Source: Alphaproteobacteria bacterium
Lineage (GTDB): Bacteria > Pseudomonadota > Alphaproteobacteria > UBA9219 > RFNS01
Reading direction: 5' to 3'
Assembly (NCBI GenBank): GCA_009927055.1
Contig: RFNS01000247.1
Location: forward strand, 1-43,136
DNA length: 43,136 bases
A program made the position numbers and the translations under genes. A model generated the notes under the pieces. The model made no database searches and was not told the origin of the DNA. It saw nothing but the letters and a program-made list of their open reading frames with translations. Each line of letters begins with the position of its first letter. Positions within the stretch are counted from its first letter, which is position 1. Positions 20,151-29,825 of this stretch are shown one piece after another.

Positions 20151-21878
20151 CTAGGCCACCTTCGAGGATAACTGATAATCTTTCATGTGGGGCAGCGGAA
20201 TAATCATCTCAAAGGTGGTTCCCACATAGATTTCTGAGGTCACTTTGATACTTCCCCCCAGTTTCTTAACTTCTTCCTTAACGGCCTCCAGCCCAACCCC
20301 GCGACCTGAAAGCTGGCTGGCCCCATCGCGGGTCGAGACGCCCCAATCGAAAATACGCTGGATCAGCTGCCGATCATCATCAAAGCGCCAGTTGCCTTCA
20401 GGATCGATGTTGGCCAGCTTCTGACGAATGCGGTTGGGGTCGATGCCGTTGCCATCATCAGAAATATCGATTTTCAGGCGGTCAAAATTTTCGCCCTTCA
20501 GAACAGCGGCATTGATGGTGATTTGCCCTGCAGGGTCTTTTCCGCGGGCCATGCGCGTGACGGGTGCCTCGACCCCATGATCAACAATGTTGCGGCACAT
20601 GTGGGTGAGTGAAAAAAAGAACGGCGCCAGGGGGCGCACCAGAATGCGCGGACTATCTCCGGTAAATAAAAGGGGGTGCAGTTGTTTTTCGTGCTGCTGG
20701 GCCAGCTCACGCAATTCACGCGCGAAGCTGCCAAAACATTCGCGCAGCGGCACGGCGGCAATCTGATCGCAGTAGGCTGTCACCACCTCATGAGAGGCGA
20801 GATGGTTGTGCAGCACTTCTATAAAATCATAAATGCGCTGCTCGCTGATTTGATAAACGCTGCCCTGCTCATGTTCTTCTTCATTAATCAGGCCTTTCAG
20901 CTCAATCAGCACTGAATTAAGCTGCGCTTCAATTTTATCAGCGGCCTTGTGTAACTCGGCCCTGAACAGCATATCGGTGGTAATGGCGGGCTTGCGCAGG
21001 TCATCTTCTAATTCATGGATCAAGTTCCCAAACTCCAGCAAATTAAAGTGCTTCACAGCGCCCTTAATGGTGTGCAGCTGGCGCAGAAGGTTGGCATTTT
21101 CTGAAAGTTTGTTGTCGTTGCTTTTCGCAAGCTGAATAAATTCACGAAGATAGCGGATGGTGGTCACAAACTGGTTCCGTTCTTGAAAAATGCGCACAAT
21201 CATGGCGGCGTAATCTTGCTGGCGCTGGGCAGCGGCCACGGCGGTCAGTTCTTCTGTTTTATCGGTGGCGATGACAACAATGCTCACCAACCGCTCGTTC
21301 CGATCACGCACGGGGCGGTAACTCAGGTGCACATGACGCACCCCCGCATCGCTCAGGTTGTCGGGTAAAAATTTTACAGCATCATCAAAACCCAGGGCGT
21401 GGGTGGGGTCGAACAAAACCTCCAGCCAGTTGTAAAAATCCTCCCTCTTTGCTTCGGGGATGCCCAGAACCTGATCAATAGGCTTGCCGGATGGATCAAT
21501 CTCCAAAAGATCAATACACGCCTGCGAATAAACCGTGCTGCACACTCCTTGCTTATCAAAACTCAAGAACCCCTGCCCCAAACTGTTGACCAAAACTTCG
21601 GTCAGTCGTGCCTGCTCGGTGACACTTTTATGAACTTTGATGTTCAGCCAGTACAGATATGAAATGCCGCCCGCTGCGGTGGCCACCATAATCAGCAGTG
21701 CAACGTGCGAACGTATCGGCTCAAGATTAAAGACAGGCAATGCCGCGGCCACAAAAAGCATCACCACAATGCCCACCAGCCCCAGTAATGTTACGTGCAC
21801 CAGATCGAATTGTTTGATGGCGTTGGTCAGCACAGCCTTGCTTTCGGCGGCGCGAGACAGGGCTTTGTCGTCCATCAC
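20151..21878 (-). CDS. Membrane-anchored CheA-like histidine kinase (2 TM + PAS-like + Hpt + HATPase_c)
   Basis: Two hydrophobic helices near the N-terminus; PAS-like VLVNSLGQGFLSFDKQGVC; Hpt LLRQLHTIKGAVKHF; CheA-type N-box HMCRNIVDHGVE; DDGNGID; SGRGVGLEAVKEEVKKLGG. No CheW-like domain after the HATPase. Confidence 0.88.
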   Translation of the reverse strand: MMDDKALSRAAESKAVLTNAIKQFDLVHVTLLGLVGIVVMLFVAAALPVFNLEPIRSHVALLIMVATAAGGISYLYWLNIKVHKSVTEQARLTEVLVNSLGQGFLSFDKQGVCSTVYSQACIDLLEIDPSGKPIDQVLGIPEAKREDFYNWLEVLFDPTHALGFDDAVKFLPDNLSDAGVRHVHLSYRPVRDRNERLVSIVVIATDKTEELTAVAAAQRQQDYAAMIVRIFQERNQFVTTIRYLREFIQLAKSNDNKLSENANLLRQLHTIKGAVKHFNLLEFGNLIHELEDDLRKPAITTDMLFRAELHKAADKIEAQLNSVLIELKGLINEEEHEQGSVYQISEQRIYDFIEVLHNHLASHEVVTAYCDQIAAVPLRECFGSFARELRELAQQHEKQLHPLLFTGDSPRILVRPLAPFFFSLTHMCRNIVDHGVEAPVTRMARGKDPAGQITINAAVLKGENFDRLKIDISDDGNGIDPNRIRQKLANIDPEGNWRFDDDRQLIQRIFDWGVSTRDGASQLSGRGVGLEAVKEEVKKLGGSIKVTSEIYVGTTFEMIIPLPHMKDYQLSSKVA

Positions 21879-21886
21879 CGCACCCT

Positions 21887-22393
21887 TCAGTGCTGCTGGA
21901 GTTGATGAACAGCGATGTGAACCTGAAATTGCCTATCGGCAATGTTAAAGGGCATGACCAGATATCGCCCACGATGAAAGTGGTTGATAAATTGCCCGCG
22001 ACCCGACAGCACGCTGGGAATGGCCAGTTTTAATTGGAAGCCACGGCTGTTCAGCGCATTTTTCACATGCCCATAAATCATGTTCGTAATTTCAGAGACG
22101 GCATCCATCGCCATGTCGTGTGTCACCTGAACATCCTTGCCCAGAACCTTTGGCAGAATGTTTTTCATTGTTTCTTCGTGGAAGCAGATGGTCAGCGTCC
22201 CTTCCAAATCATTCTGCACCATCCCAATCACCCCGCTCACATCGCCCGATAAGACAACGGGTCCCTCCCCCACTTCATATGTGCCGGGCTTTACATCTTC
22301 AGAAAAAGTGTTTTTCATCGCGTCAATGACAGCGCGACCAATTTCAGCCGAAAGCTCCTCGTTCAGGGCGGCATCAAGCGCAGGTTGATCCAT
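21887..22393 (-). CDS. CheX/CheC-like chemotaxis phosphatase domain protein
   Basis: AMDAVSEITNMIYGHVKNALNSRGFQLKLAIPSVLSG resembles the E...N CheX/CheC signature. Confidence 0.8.
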   Translation of the reverse strand: MDQPALDAALNEELSAEIGRAVIDAMKNTFSEDVKPGTYEVGEGPVVLSGDVSGVIGMVQNDLEGTLTICFHEETMKNILPKVLGKDVQVTHDMAMDAVSEITNMIYGHVKNALNSRGFQLKLAIPSVLSGRGQFINHFHRGRYLVMPFNIADRQFQVHIAVHQLQQH

Positions 22394-22403
22394 AAGGCGT
22401 CTC

Positions 22404-22859
22404 CTATCGCGCGGCTGAGGGTTGAAGGGTGCTGCGTTTGCGCTTCAACCACTCGTTAATCTCGAACAATTTTTTGCTCAGGTCGGCGGGCGAAACAGGC
22501 TTGATAATATAAGAAGTGGCCCCCGCCTTGATCGCCTTCATAATGTTCTGCTGCTCTGATTCCGCTGTCAGCATGACAAAGGCCGTGTCGGCATATTCGG
22601 GTTTCGATCTGAAAAAACTCAAAACCTCCAGCCCCGAAATGGTGGGCATGTTCCAATCTAAAAAAACCACATCATACGGTTGGCTGATATCACGGGCTTT
22701 CTGCACCTGCTCAATCGCTTCATTGCCATCAGAGGCTGTTTGAACATTAGTGATCTTGGCTTCGTTCAGCGTGTTACGCACGAATTGCCGAACAAGGAAG
22801 TGGTCATCGGCCACAAGGACTTTCAGGTTAGATAGTGCGCTCACGACACAGCCTCGCAA
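22404..22859 (-). CDS. CheY-like single-domain response regulator
   Basis: LKVLVADDHFLVRQFVRNTL...YDVVFLDWNMPTISGLEVL...FVMLTAESEQQNIMKAIKAGATSYIIKPVSPADL: DD, phospho-Asp, T and K conserved. The exact start is uncertain; the ORF extends to 22916. Confidence 0.92.
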   Translation of the reverse strand: MRGCVVSALSNLKVLVADDHFLVRQFVRNTLNEAKITNVQTASDGNEAIEQVQKARDISQPYDVVFLDWNMPTISGLEVLSFFRSKPEYADTAFVMLTAESEQQNIMKAIKAGATSYIIKPVSPADLSKKLFEINEWLKRKRSTLQPSAAR

Positions 22860-22954
22860 ACCCATGATGGAAAGGGATGAAGATGCAATAAAACTCTCAC
22901 ACTTTGGTTGATGCACTGTTAAGAATTGATGAAATACTGCCTAAAAACAGCGCG

Positions 22955-23608
22955 TTAGGCCCTATTGGCAAGAACATCTCTGATTTGTTTTGACACACTC
23001 TCAGCCGCCGCCATGCCATCGACGCTGCAATACAGGCCTTTTTCCATATAATAGGGCAGAACGGGGGCCGATTGATCGCGGTAGGCGGCCAGGCGGGTTT
23101 TCATGCTTTCGGGGTTATCATCGGCACGGCAGGCAAATTCGGTATGGCCGCACTTATCGCACACACCCTCAACCTTGGGTTGGCGGAATTTTTTATGGTA
23201 ACCCGTGCCACAATGGGCGCAGCTAAAGCGGCCACTGACCCGCTCAATCAGCAGGTTTTCATCAACTTTCAGTTCAATCACAGCGCATAAGGGCTTGTTT
23301 TCCATGGTTAACATCTGTGTCAGCGCCTCAGCCTGAGGAATGGTGCGCGGAAAACCATCCAGAATAAAGCCGCGCGCGCAATCAGGCTCACGAATTCTGT
23401 TGGCGATCAGGTCGATCATCAAACCATCGGGCACCAATTTTCCATCGGCCATCATTTGTTTTGCTTGGAGGCCCAGCGGCGTGCCGGCCTTCACGGCCGC
23501 CCGCAGCATATCGCCCGTGGCGATTTGAACCATTCCCATTTCTTCTTCCAGCGCCTTGGCCTGAGTGCCTTTGCCTGCGCCTGGTGGCCCGAAAAGGATA
23601 ATGTTCAC
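22955..23608 (-). CDS. adk: Adenylate kinase (zinc-type lid)
   Basis: MNIILFGPPGAGKGTQAKAL; DGFPRTIPQAE; CAHCGTGYHKKF...CDKCG lid. Confidence 0.98.
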   Translation of the reverse strand: MNIILFGPPGAGKGTQAKALEEEMGMVQIATGDMLRAAVKAGTPLGLQAKQMMADGKLVPDGLMIDLIANRIREPDCARGFILDGFPRTIPQAEALTQMLTMENKPLCAVIELKVDENLLIERVSGRFSCAHCGTGYHKKFRQPKVEGVCDKCGHTEFACRADDNPESMKTRLAAYRDQSAPVLPYYMEKGLYCSVDGMAAAESVSKQIRDVLANRA

Positions 23609-24945
23609 CGCTTACCCCGCTGCATCGATTTTTTGAACAGCCCTTCGTATTGATAAGCCATCATGTGGGCCTGAATGCGGGTGATTGTATCAATGGTCAC
23701 CGACACAACAATCAGCAGTGAGGTGCCGCCCAGGTAAAACGGAATAGCGTGCTTCGACATTAAAAATTCGGGCAGCAAGCAAATCACGGTCAAATAGCCC
23801 GCACCCAAAACAGTCAGCCGCGTCAGGATGGTATCAAAATAATCGGCCGTATTTTTGCCAGGGCGAATGCCAGGAACAAAGCCGCTGTTTTTGCGCAAAT
23901 TTTCGGCTGTTTCTTCGGGGTTAAACACCACCGCCGTATAAAAGAAGCAGAAAAAGATGATCATAAACGCATACAAGGCCATAAAGATGGGTTGGCCATG
24001 GCCCAGCATCGCCACCACATCGGCCAGCCATGGGGTTTTGCTGACATCAATAAAGCTGGCCACGGTCAAGGGGAAAAGCAGCAGCGAGCTGGCAAAAATG
24101 GGAGGAATAACGCCAGAGGTGTTGATTTTAAGGGGTAAATGCGATGCCTCGCCCCCATACATTTTATTCCCCACCTGACGTTTGGGATATTGCACAATAA
24201 TGCGACGCTGCGCGCGTTCGCAGTAAACCGAAAATGCCAGCACCACCACAAGGCCAATAAGGATGGCGAAAATCATCCACGTGGCCAATGCACCCGTGCG
24301 CCCCATTTCAAACATCTGGCCAATGGCGGCGGGCATGCCTGCGGCAATACCGGCGTAAATAATCATCGATGTGCCGTTGCCAATGCCGCGACTGGTAATC
24401 TGCTCGCCCAGCCACATTAAAAACACCGTGCCGCCTGTCAGCGTGACAACGGTTGTGAGGCGGAAGAACAACCCCGGATCAATCACCGCCGAGCCACCCG
24501 GCCCCGACATGCTTTCAAGGCCCACCGCCAACGCGAACGATTGCATGACCGCAAAAAATACCGTGAGATAGCGCGAATACTGGTTAAGCCTCATGCGCCC
24601 CTGCTCGCCCTCTTTCTTCAGGGCCTCCATGGAAGGAACCACCGCCGTGAGTAGCTGAACGATGATGGAGGCTGTGATATAGGGCATGACGGCCAAGGCA
24701 AAAATGGTCATGCGCGAGAGGGCGCCGCCAGCAAACATATCAAACATACTCAAAATGCCGCCCTGATGGTGCTTAAAAATCTCGGCCAGCATGACAGGAT
24801 CAATGCCCGGCAACGGAATGTGCGTGCCGAGGCGATAAATAATCAGCGCACCCAGCGTGAACAGCAGCCGCGCCTTCAGGTCACTGGCTTTGCCCAGTGA
24901 GCGCCAATCGAGGTTGGAGGCAAGTTTTTCAGCTGTCGAGGCCAT
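23605..24945 (-). CDS. secY: Preprotein translocase subunit SecY
   Basis: LGALIIYRLGTHIPLPGID; MPYITASIIVQLLT; NKMYGGEASHLPLKINTSGVIPPIFASSLLL; GFVPGIRPGKNTADYFD. Confidence 0.99.
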   Translation of the reverse strand: MASTAEKLASNLDWRSLGKASDLKARLLFTLGALIIYRLGTHIPLPGIDPVMLAEIFKHHQGGILSMFDMFAGGALSRMTIFALAVMPYITASIIVQLLTAVVPSMEALKKEGEQGRMRLNQYSRYLTVFFAVMQSFALAVGLESMSGPGGSAVIDPGLFFRLTTVVTLTGGTVFLMWLGEQITSRGIGNGTSMIIYAGIAAGMPAAIGQMFEMGRTGALATWMIFAILIGLVVVLAFSVYCERAQRRIIVQYPKRQVGNKMYGGEASHLPLKINTSGVIPPIFASSLLLFPLTVASFIDVSKTPWLADVVAMLGHGQPIFMALYAFMIIFFCFFYTAVVFNPEETAENLRKNSGFVPGIRPGKNTADYFDTILTRLTVLGAGYLTVICLLPEFLMSKHAIPFYLGGTSLLIVVSVTIDTITRIQAHMMAYQYEGLFKKSMQRGKR

Positions 24946-25015
24946 AGGATTACCTTAAGAAGATAGGAAACACTTCACCCCACAGCAAGAGCCGCACTGT
25001 GCAGTTGCGAGGCTA

Positions 25016-25498
25016 TTAAGCAGCGGATTTTTTTGATTCAGGCAACTGAATTGTGACGTGCCCGCCCAGTTTTTCAATGGCAGCCTTGGCCGATGCCGAA
25101 GCGCCCGCCACGGTGATGTCGATTTTTGTTTTCAACTCGCCCGTGCCCAGCAAGCGCACGCCACTGCCGACGCGTTTCACAAGGCCGGCTTTCACAATCA
25201 CCTCGGCATTGATGGGTTGTTTGGCATCCAGCCTGCCATCATCCAGCGCGGCCTGAAGGCGCGCCAGGTTAAGCACCGCATATTCCTTGGCGAAAACATT
25301 TTTGAAACCGCGTTTGGGAATGCGGCGATAAAGCGGCATCTGCCCGCCTTCAAAACCGTGCAGCGATACGCCGGTGCGGGCTTTTTGTCCCTTCACGCCG
25401 CGACCGCAGGTTTTGCCCTTGCCGCTGCCAATGCCCCGCCCCACGATGATGGGTTTTTTGCGAGCGCCTGGGTTATCTTTCAGTTGGTTCAGTTTCAT
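25016..25498 (-). CDS. rplO: 50S ribosomal protein L15
   Basis: [41 protein letters not shown]. Confidence 0.98.
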   Translation of the reverse strand: MKLNQLKDNPGARKKPIIVGRGIGSGKGKTCGRGVKGQKARTGVSLHGFEGGQMPLYRRIPKRGFKNVFAKEYAVLNLARLQAALDDGRLDAKQPINAEVIVKAGLVKRVGSGVRLLGTGELKTKIDITVAGASASAKAAIEKLGGHVTIQLPESKKSAA

Positions 25499-25506
25499 GA
25501 CGTTGC

Positions 25507-25710
25507 CTATTTTTTCTTCTCATCCGTCACAACGCGGACGAGATATTTCACTTTTTCAATCATGCCACGCACGGCGGGCGTATCTTCCAGCTCGCGACGT
25601 GAATGGCGCTTGCCAAGGCCAAGGCCCAGCAATGTTGCCTTGTGGCCGGGCTTGCGGTTAAAGGCGCTGCCCGTCTGTTCAACCACGATTGTTTTTTTTG
25701 CGGCCGTCAT
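25507..25710 (-). CDS. rpmD: 50S ribosomal protein L30
   Basis: [57 protein letters not shown]. Start chosen at an internal Met (ORF to 25716). Confidence 0.96.
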   Translation of the reverse strand: MTAAKKTIVVEQTGSAFNRKPGHKATLLGLGLGKRHSRRELEDTPAVRGMIEKVKYLVRVVTDEKKK

Positions 25711-25722
25711 CATCATACCCTC

Positions 25723-26367
25723 TTACGCTGCTTCGGCTTTTTGGTTGTCACCAGGTTTTTTGCCCAGAATATCGCCCACTTTTTTGCCACGGCGGCTGGC
25801 CACATGGCGCGGACTTGTCATGCTTTCAAGCGCTGCGAACGTTGCCTTCACCATGTTGTGCGGGTTAGAACTGCCCACCGATTTGGCGACGACATCTTGG
25901 ATGCCCAGCGCTTCAAACACCGCGCGCATGGGGCCGCCCGCAATCACACCCGTACCGGCTGGCGCCGTGCGCAGCACCACACGGCCAGCGCCAAAAACAC
26001 CCTTCACATCATGGTGAATGGTGCGGCCTTCGCGCAGCGGAATGCGCTTCATGCGGCGTTTGGCCGATTCTGTAGCTTTTTTAATGGCATCGGGCACTTC
26101 GCGCGCCTTGCCGCTGCCATAACCCACGCGACCTTTGCGATCGCCCACCACAACCAGCGTGGCAAAACCCATGCGCTTACCGCCCTTCACAACTTTGGTC
26201 ACGCGGTTCACGGCCACCAGTTTTTCAATCAGTTCATTTTCGCCGTCATCGCCACCTTGCTGCGATTGATCGTTCTGCTCGCGGCGCTTGCGACGGCGAC
26301 GATTGGTCAGACTTTCTTTCGAATTGTCGTCTTCTGGTTTTGTGTTCTGGGTTTCTTTGTCGCTCAT
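25723..26367 (-). CDS. rpsE: 30S ribosomal protein S5 with ~44-aa charged N-terminal extension
   Basis: [50 protein letters not shown]; preceded by [41 protein letters not shown]. Confidence 0.97.
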   Translation of the reverse strand: MSDKETQNTKPEDDNSKESLTNRRRRKRREQNDQSQQGGDDGENELIEKLVAVNRVTKVVKGGKRMGFATLVVVGDRKGRVGYGSGKAREVPDAIKKATESAKRRMKRIPLREGRTIHHDVKGVFGAGRVVLRTAPAGTGVIAGGPMRAVFEALGIQDVVAKSVGSSNPHNMVKATFAALESMTSPRHVASRRGKKVGDILGKKPGDNQKAEAA

Positions 26368-26376
26368 CGTGTCCCC

Positions 26377-26745
26377 TTAAAATTTTAAGCCCGCTTCACG
26401 CGCACCATCGGCCAAAGCCTTGATACGTCCGTGAAAGCGAAATTGTCCGCGGTCAAAAACCACTTCGCTGATGCCGGCAGCCTTGGCGCGTTCGGCCAGT
26501 GTTTTGCCCACATTGGCGGCCGCATCTTTGTTGGCGCCCGTTTTCAGTTTGCTGCGCACGTCTTTTTCCATGGTGCTGGCCGCCACCAAGGTGATGCCCT
26601 TGGTGTCGTCAATGATTTGGGCATAAATATTTTGGCCCGAACGATAGACCGAAAGGCGCATTCTGTCGCTGACGCGGCGCAGTTTGGCGCGCAGGCGCGT
26701 TTTGCGGCGATCGGCGGTGGCGCGGAGTTTTACATTCGCTGTCAT
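26377..26745 (-). CDS. rplR: 50S ribosomal protein L18
   Basis: [57 protein letters not shown]. Confidence 0.98.
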   Translation of the reverse strand: MTANVKLRATADRRKTRLRAKLRRVSDRMRLSVYRSGQNIYAQIIDDTKGITLVAASTMEKDVRSKLKTGANKDAAANVGKTLAERAKAAGISEVVFDRGQFRFHGRIKALADGAREAGLKF

Positions 26746-26751
26746 GATACC

Positions 26752-27285
26752 CTACTTTTTCTTCCCTTCTTTGCGCTGGATCCATTCACCCTCGTACTTA
26801 ATGCCTTTGCCTTTGTACGGTTCGGGTTTTTTGTACCCACGAATTTCTGAGGCGACTTGTCCCACGCGCTGCTTATCGGCCCCGCTGATGAGAAGTGTTG
26901 TGGGCTTTTCAGCCTTGATGGTAATCCCCTCTGGCACAGGATAGCGGATTTCGTGGCTAAACCCAAGGTTCAGCACCAAATCTTTCCCCTGAACAGCGGC
27001 CTTGAAACCAACGCCTTCAATTTCCAAACGCTTGCTAAAGCCAACCGAGACACCCGTAACCATGCTTTGAATATTCCGCTTGGTGGTGCCCCACAGCATA
27101 ATGTGGCGCTGGGTTTTTGCCTTGGGGGCCAGCACGATGCTGCTGCCCTCAACCTTCACATCAATTTCATCAGGCAAGGTGATGTTCAAGCTGCCTGTTT
27201 TCCCTTTAACCGAGAAAGACTGCCCCTTGATTTCAGCCGTCACACCCGAAGGAAGCGCGACAGGATTTTTGCCAACACGCGACAT
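26752..27285 (-). CDS. rplF: 50S ribosomal protein L6
   Basis: MSRVGKNPVALPSGVTAEIKGQSFSVKGKTGSL; GADKQRVGQVASEIRGYKKPEPYKGKGIKYEGE. Confidence 0.99.
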   Translation of the reverse strand: MSRVGKNPVALPSGVTAEIKGQSFSVKGKTGSLNITLPDEIDVKVEGSSIVLAPKAKTQRHIMLWGTTKRNIQSMVTGVSVGFSKRLEIEGVGFKAAVQGKDLVLNLGFSHEIRYPVPEGITIKAEKPTTLLISGADKQRVGQVASEIRGYKKPEPYKGKGIKYEGEWIQRKEGKKK

Positions 27286-27300
27286 GGCCCATCTCCTCGC

Positions 27301-27699
27301 TTAAAACATCCGGCAAAGCACTTCGCCGCCAACATTGGCCGCGCGCGCTTCGTTATCGGACATGACGCCCTTCGGCGTCGATAAAATAGACACGCCAAGA
27401 CCGTTGAAGAAGCGATCCATCTTCTTCACGCGCGAATAAACGCGGCGGCCTGGTTTTGAAATACGCTCAAGCTTCTGAATGCCGGGCTGGCCTTCGTGGT
27501 ATTTCAGCTCGATCGTCAGGAATTTTTGCCCTTTGCCGGGTTCAAACTCGCTAAAGCCACGAATAAAGCCTTCACGCAGCATCACGTCCAGCACATCGCG
27601 ACAATGGCGGCTAAAAGGTGCTTCCACCACCGCCTGACGAGCGTGCAGACCGTTGCGGATACGCGTCAGCATATCACCCAAGGTATCTGTCACAGACAT
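27301..27699 (-). CDS. rpsH: 30S ribosomal protein S8
   Basis: MSVTDTLGDMLTRIRNGLHARQAVVEAPFSR; GLGVSILSTPKGVMSDNEARAANVGGEVLCRMF. Confidence 0.98.
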   Translation of the reverse strand: MSVTDTLGDMLTRIRNGLHARQAVVEAPFSRHCRDVLDVMLREGFIRGFSEFEPGKGQKFLTIELKYHEGQPGIQKLERISKPGRRVYSRVKKMDRFFNGLGVSILSTPKGVMSDNEARAANVGGEVLCRMF

Positions 27700-27714
27700 T
27701 TCTTTCCCCTTCCG

Positions 27715-28026
27715 TTACCAGCTGGCCTTGATCATGCCAGGAATTTGGCCTGAATTGGCCAGCTCCCGCAGCTTGATGCGGCACATTTTAAGTTTACGAT
27801 AGTTTCCGCGCGGACGGCCCGTCAGCTCACAACGCAGGCGGAAGCGATTTTTCGCCCCGTTGCGCGGCATTTTGGCCAGCTTTTGCGAAATGTCCATCAT
27901 TTGTTCCAGCGAAGCCTCGCCACGCAGCTCACGCTGCTGAGCCTTCAGGCTGGCGCGTTTGGCGCGCTGCCCCTGCGCCATTTTGACGCGGCGGTTGTTT
28001 TGGTTGATTTTTCCGAGTTTGGCCAT
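27715..28026 (-). CDS. rpsN: 30S ribosomal protein S14 (zinc-independent type)
   Basis: [16 protein letters not shown]...[43 protein letters not shown]. Start at 28026 within the longer ORF. Confidence 0.98.
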   Translation of the reverse strand: MAKLGKINQNNRRVKMAQGQRAKRASLKAQQRELRGEASLEQMMDISQKLAKMPRNGAKNRFRLRCELTGRPRGNYRKLKMCRIKLRELANSGQIPGMIKASW

Positions 28027-28033
28027 CGTTCCT

Positions 28034-28588
28034 CTAGCTGCTGAAGGGCATGTTGAAACCACGAAGCAGCTCGCGCGCTTCGTTATCGGTTTTGGCGGTG
28101 GTGCAGATGATAATATCCATGCCGCGGATTTTATCGATTTTATCAAAGTCGATTTCGGGAAACACAATCTGCTCTTTCAGGCCAATGGCATAGTTGCCAC
28201 GGCCATCAAAACTTTTGGGCGATACGCCACGAAAATCGCGCACGCGCGGCAGAGCGATGTTGATCAGCCTATCCAGAAATTCATACATGCGGCTCGCGCG
28301 CAGCGTCACCTTGCACCCAAGGGGCAAACCATCGCGGATTTTATAGGTGGCGATCGCCTTGCGGGCTTTGGTGGTGACAGGTTTTTGGCCTGCAATCAAC
28401 GCCAACTGCTCGGCCGTCGATTTCAGAACCTTGCTGTCGTTCACAATATCGCGGCCAGGCGACATGTTAATCACAATTTTTTCAAGCTTCGGAACCTGAA
28501 AACGGTTTTTATAGCCAAACTTCTCAGTCATGGCCGAAACCAGCTTGCTGTCGTAATAATCTTTCAAACGTGCGTTTGTTTTTGCCAT
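28034..28588 (-). CDS. rplE: 50S ribosomal protein L5
   Basis: [76 protein letters not shown]. Confidence 0.99.
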   Translation of the reverse strand: MAKTNARLKDYYDSKLVSAMTEKFGYKNRFQVPKLEKIVINMSPGRDIVNDSKVLKSTAEQLALIAGQKPVTTKARKAIATYKIRDGLPLGCKVTLRASRMYEFLDRLINIALPRVRDFRGVSPKSFDGRGNYAIGLKEQIVFPEIDFDKIDKIRGMDIIICTTAKTDNEARELLRGFNMPFSS

Positions 28589-28596
28589 GGTGCACC

Positions 28597-28914
28597 TTAC
28601 TTATCAATCTGCTCGCCCGAGCGTTTGGCCACGCGTACCTTGCGGCCATCGCCCAGCACCTTAAACCCAACGCGGGTTGGTTTTTTTTCCTTGGGGTCAA
28701 GCAGCGCCACGTTCGAAGCGTGAATGGGCATTTCTTTGCGCACCAATCCACCCTTGCTTTGCGCTGTCTGACGCTGATGCTTCACCACCATATTCACGCC
28801 CGACACAAGCACGCGCCCTTCGGTGGGGAAAACTTTCAACACTTCGCCTTGCTTGCCTTTGTCTTTGCCGGCCAGCACAACGACCTGATCTTTTTTACGA
28901 ATACGGGCGGCCAT
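28597..28914 (-). CDS. rplX: 50S ribosomal protein L24
   Basis: [46 protein letters not shown]. Confidence 0.98.
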   Translation of the reverse strand: MAARIRKKDQVVVLAGKDKGKQGEVLKVFPTEGRVLVSGVNMVVKHQRQTAQSKGGLVRKEMPIHASNVALLDPKEKKPTRVGFKVLGDGRKVRVAKRSGEQIDK

Positions 28915-29282
28915 TAGATGACCTCCTCTGCCAGTGAAATGATTTTCATAAACCCGAGGTTGCGCAACTCGCGCAGCACGGGGCCAAAAATGCGGGTGCC
29001 AATCGGCTCTTGCTGCGCGTTGATCAGCACGGCGGCATTGCGATCAAACCGCACGGTGGTGCCGTCATCGCGCTTCAATTCTTTGCGTGTGCGCACAATA
29101 ACCGCCTTGTGCACATCGCCTTTTTTCACACGGCCTTTCGGAATGGCATCTCTGATCGAGACGACAATCACATCGCCCACGCTGGCATATTTGCGCTTGC
29201 TGCCGCCCAAAACCTTGACGCACAAGACCTGCTTGGCGCCACTGTTATCGGCCACATCGAGGGTGGATTCCATTTGGATCAT
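28914..29282 (-). CDS. rplN: 50S ribosomal protein L14
   Basis: [57 protein letters not shown]. Confidence 0.99.
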   Translation of the reverse strand: MIQMESTLDVADNSGAKQVLCVKVLGGSKRKYASVGDVIVVSIRDAIPKGRVKKGDVHKAVIVRTRKELKRDDGTTVRFDRNAAVLINAQQEPIGTRIFGPVLRELRNLGFMKIISLAEEVI

Positions 29283-29593
29283 GGGGTGAGGCCTTTCTCT
29301 AGTAATATGGTAAGCACGTTGTTTCTAAATGCTTCAGCGTCTCGGCGCATACCACCACGAACTTCAATCGAGACAGAAACAGAGTGTGCTTCTTGAGAAG
29401 AAATTGTCATAAGACTTGCCCTATCTCCAAGGAATTCTCCCTTAAAAATTTTGGCACCTGCCCTTTTTATTGCATCTAAAACAGATGTAGTTTTTAGAGG
29501 TGTGACATCGTCTTTAACTGACACAACAAAACGTGACGCATCATCTTTAATGGGGGTAACTGTAAGTTCGATGCTGGTAATTGCAGTATCCAT
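29279..29593 (-). CDS. orf104: unrecognised 104-aa protein inserted between rpsQ and rplN
   Basis: [62 protein letters not shown]...[11 protein letters not shown] lies 1 nt after the rpsQ TGA; the stop overlaps the rplN start (ATGA). AT-richer codons (CTA, TTA, ATA, AGG, AGA) than neighbours. Confidence 0.75.
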   Translation of the reverse strand: MDTAITSIELTVTPIKDDASRFVVSVKDDVTPLKTTSVLDAIKRAGAKIFKGEFLGDRASLMTISSQEAHSVSVSIEVRGGMRRDAEAFRNNVLTILLEKGLTP

Positions 29594-29594
29594 C

Positions 29595-29825
29595 TCACAC
29601 CCCCACCACTTTCCATTTTTTGCTTTTGCTGATGGGGCGGCATTCTTCGATACTCACCACATCGCCTTCCTGACATTTGTTCGCCTCGTCATGCGCGGCA
29701 TATTTTTTTGATGTCAGAACATATTTTTTATAAACAGGATGGCGCACCTTGCGCGTGACCAGCACCGTGACGGTCTTATCCGCCTTGTTGCTCACAACCG
29801 TTCCTTCTAAAACTCTGCGTGGCAT
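29595..29825 (-). CDS. rpsQ: 30S ribosomal protein S17
   Basis: [74 protein letters not shown]. Confidence 0.98.
   Translation of the reverse strand: MPRRVLEGTVVSNKADKTVTVLVTRKVRHPVYKKYVLTSKKYAAHDEANKCQEGDVVSIEECRPISKSKKWKVVGV

Noticed and set aside
25058-26388. Plus-strand ORFs of 319 and 261 aa antisense to rplO-rpmD-rpsE
   Set aside because: They lie opposite unmistakable ribosomal protein genes. They are low-complexity, span gene boundaries and have no recognisable motifs; explained by GC-biased antisense frames.
27959-28723. 254-aa plus-strand ORF across rpsN-rplE-rplX
   Set aside because: Antisense across three authentic genes; no domain signals.
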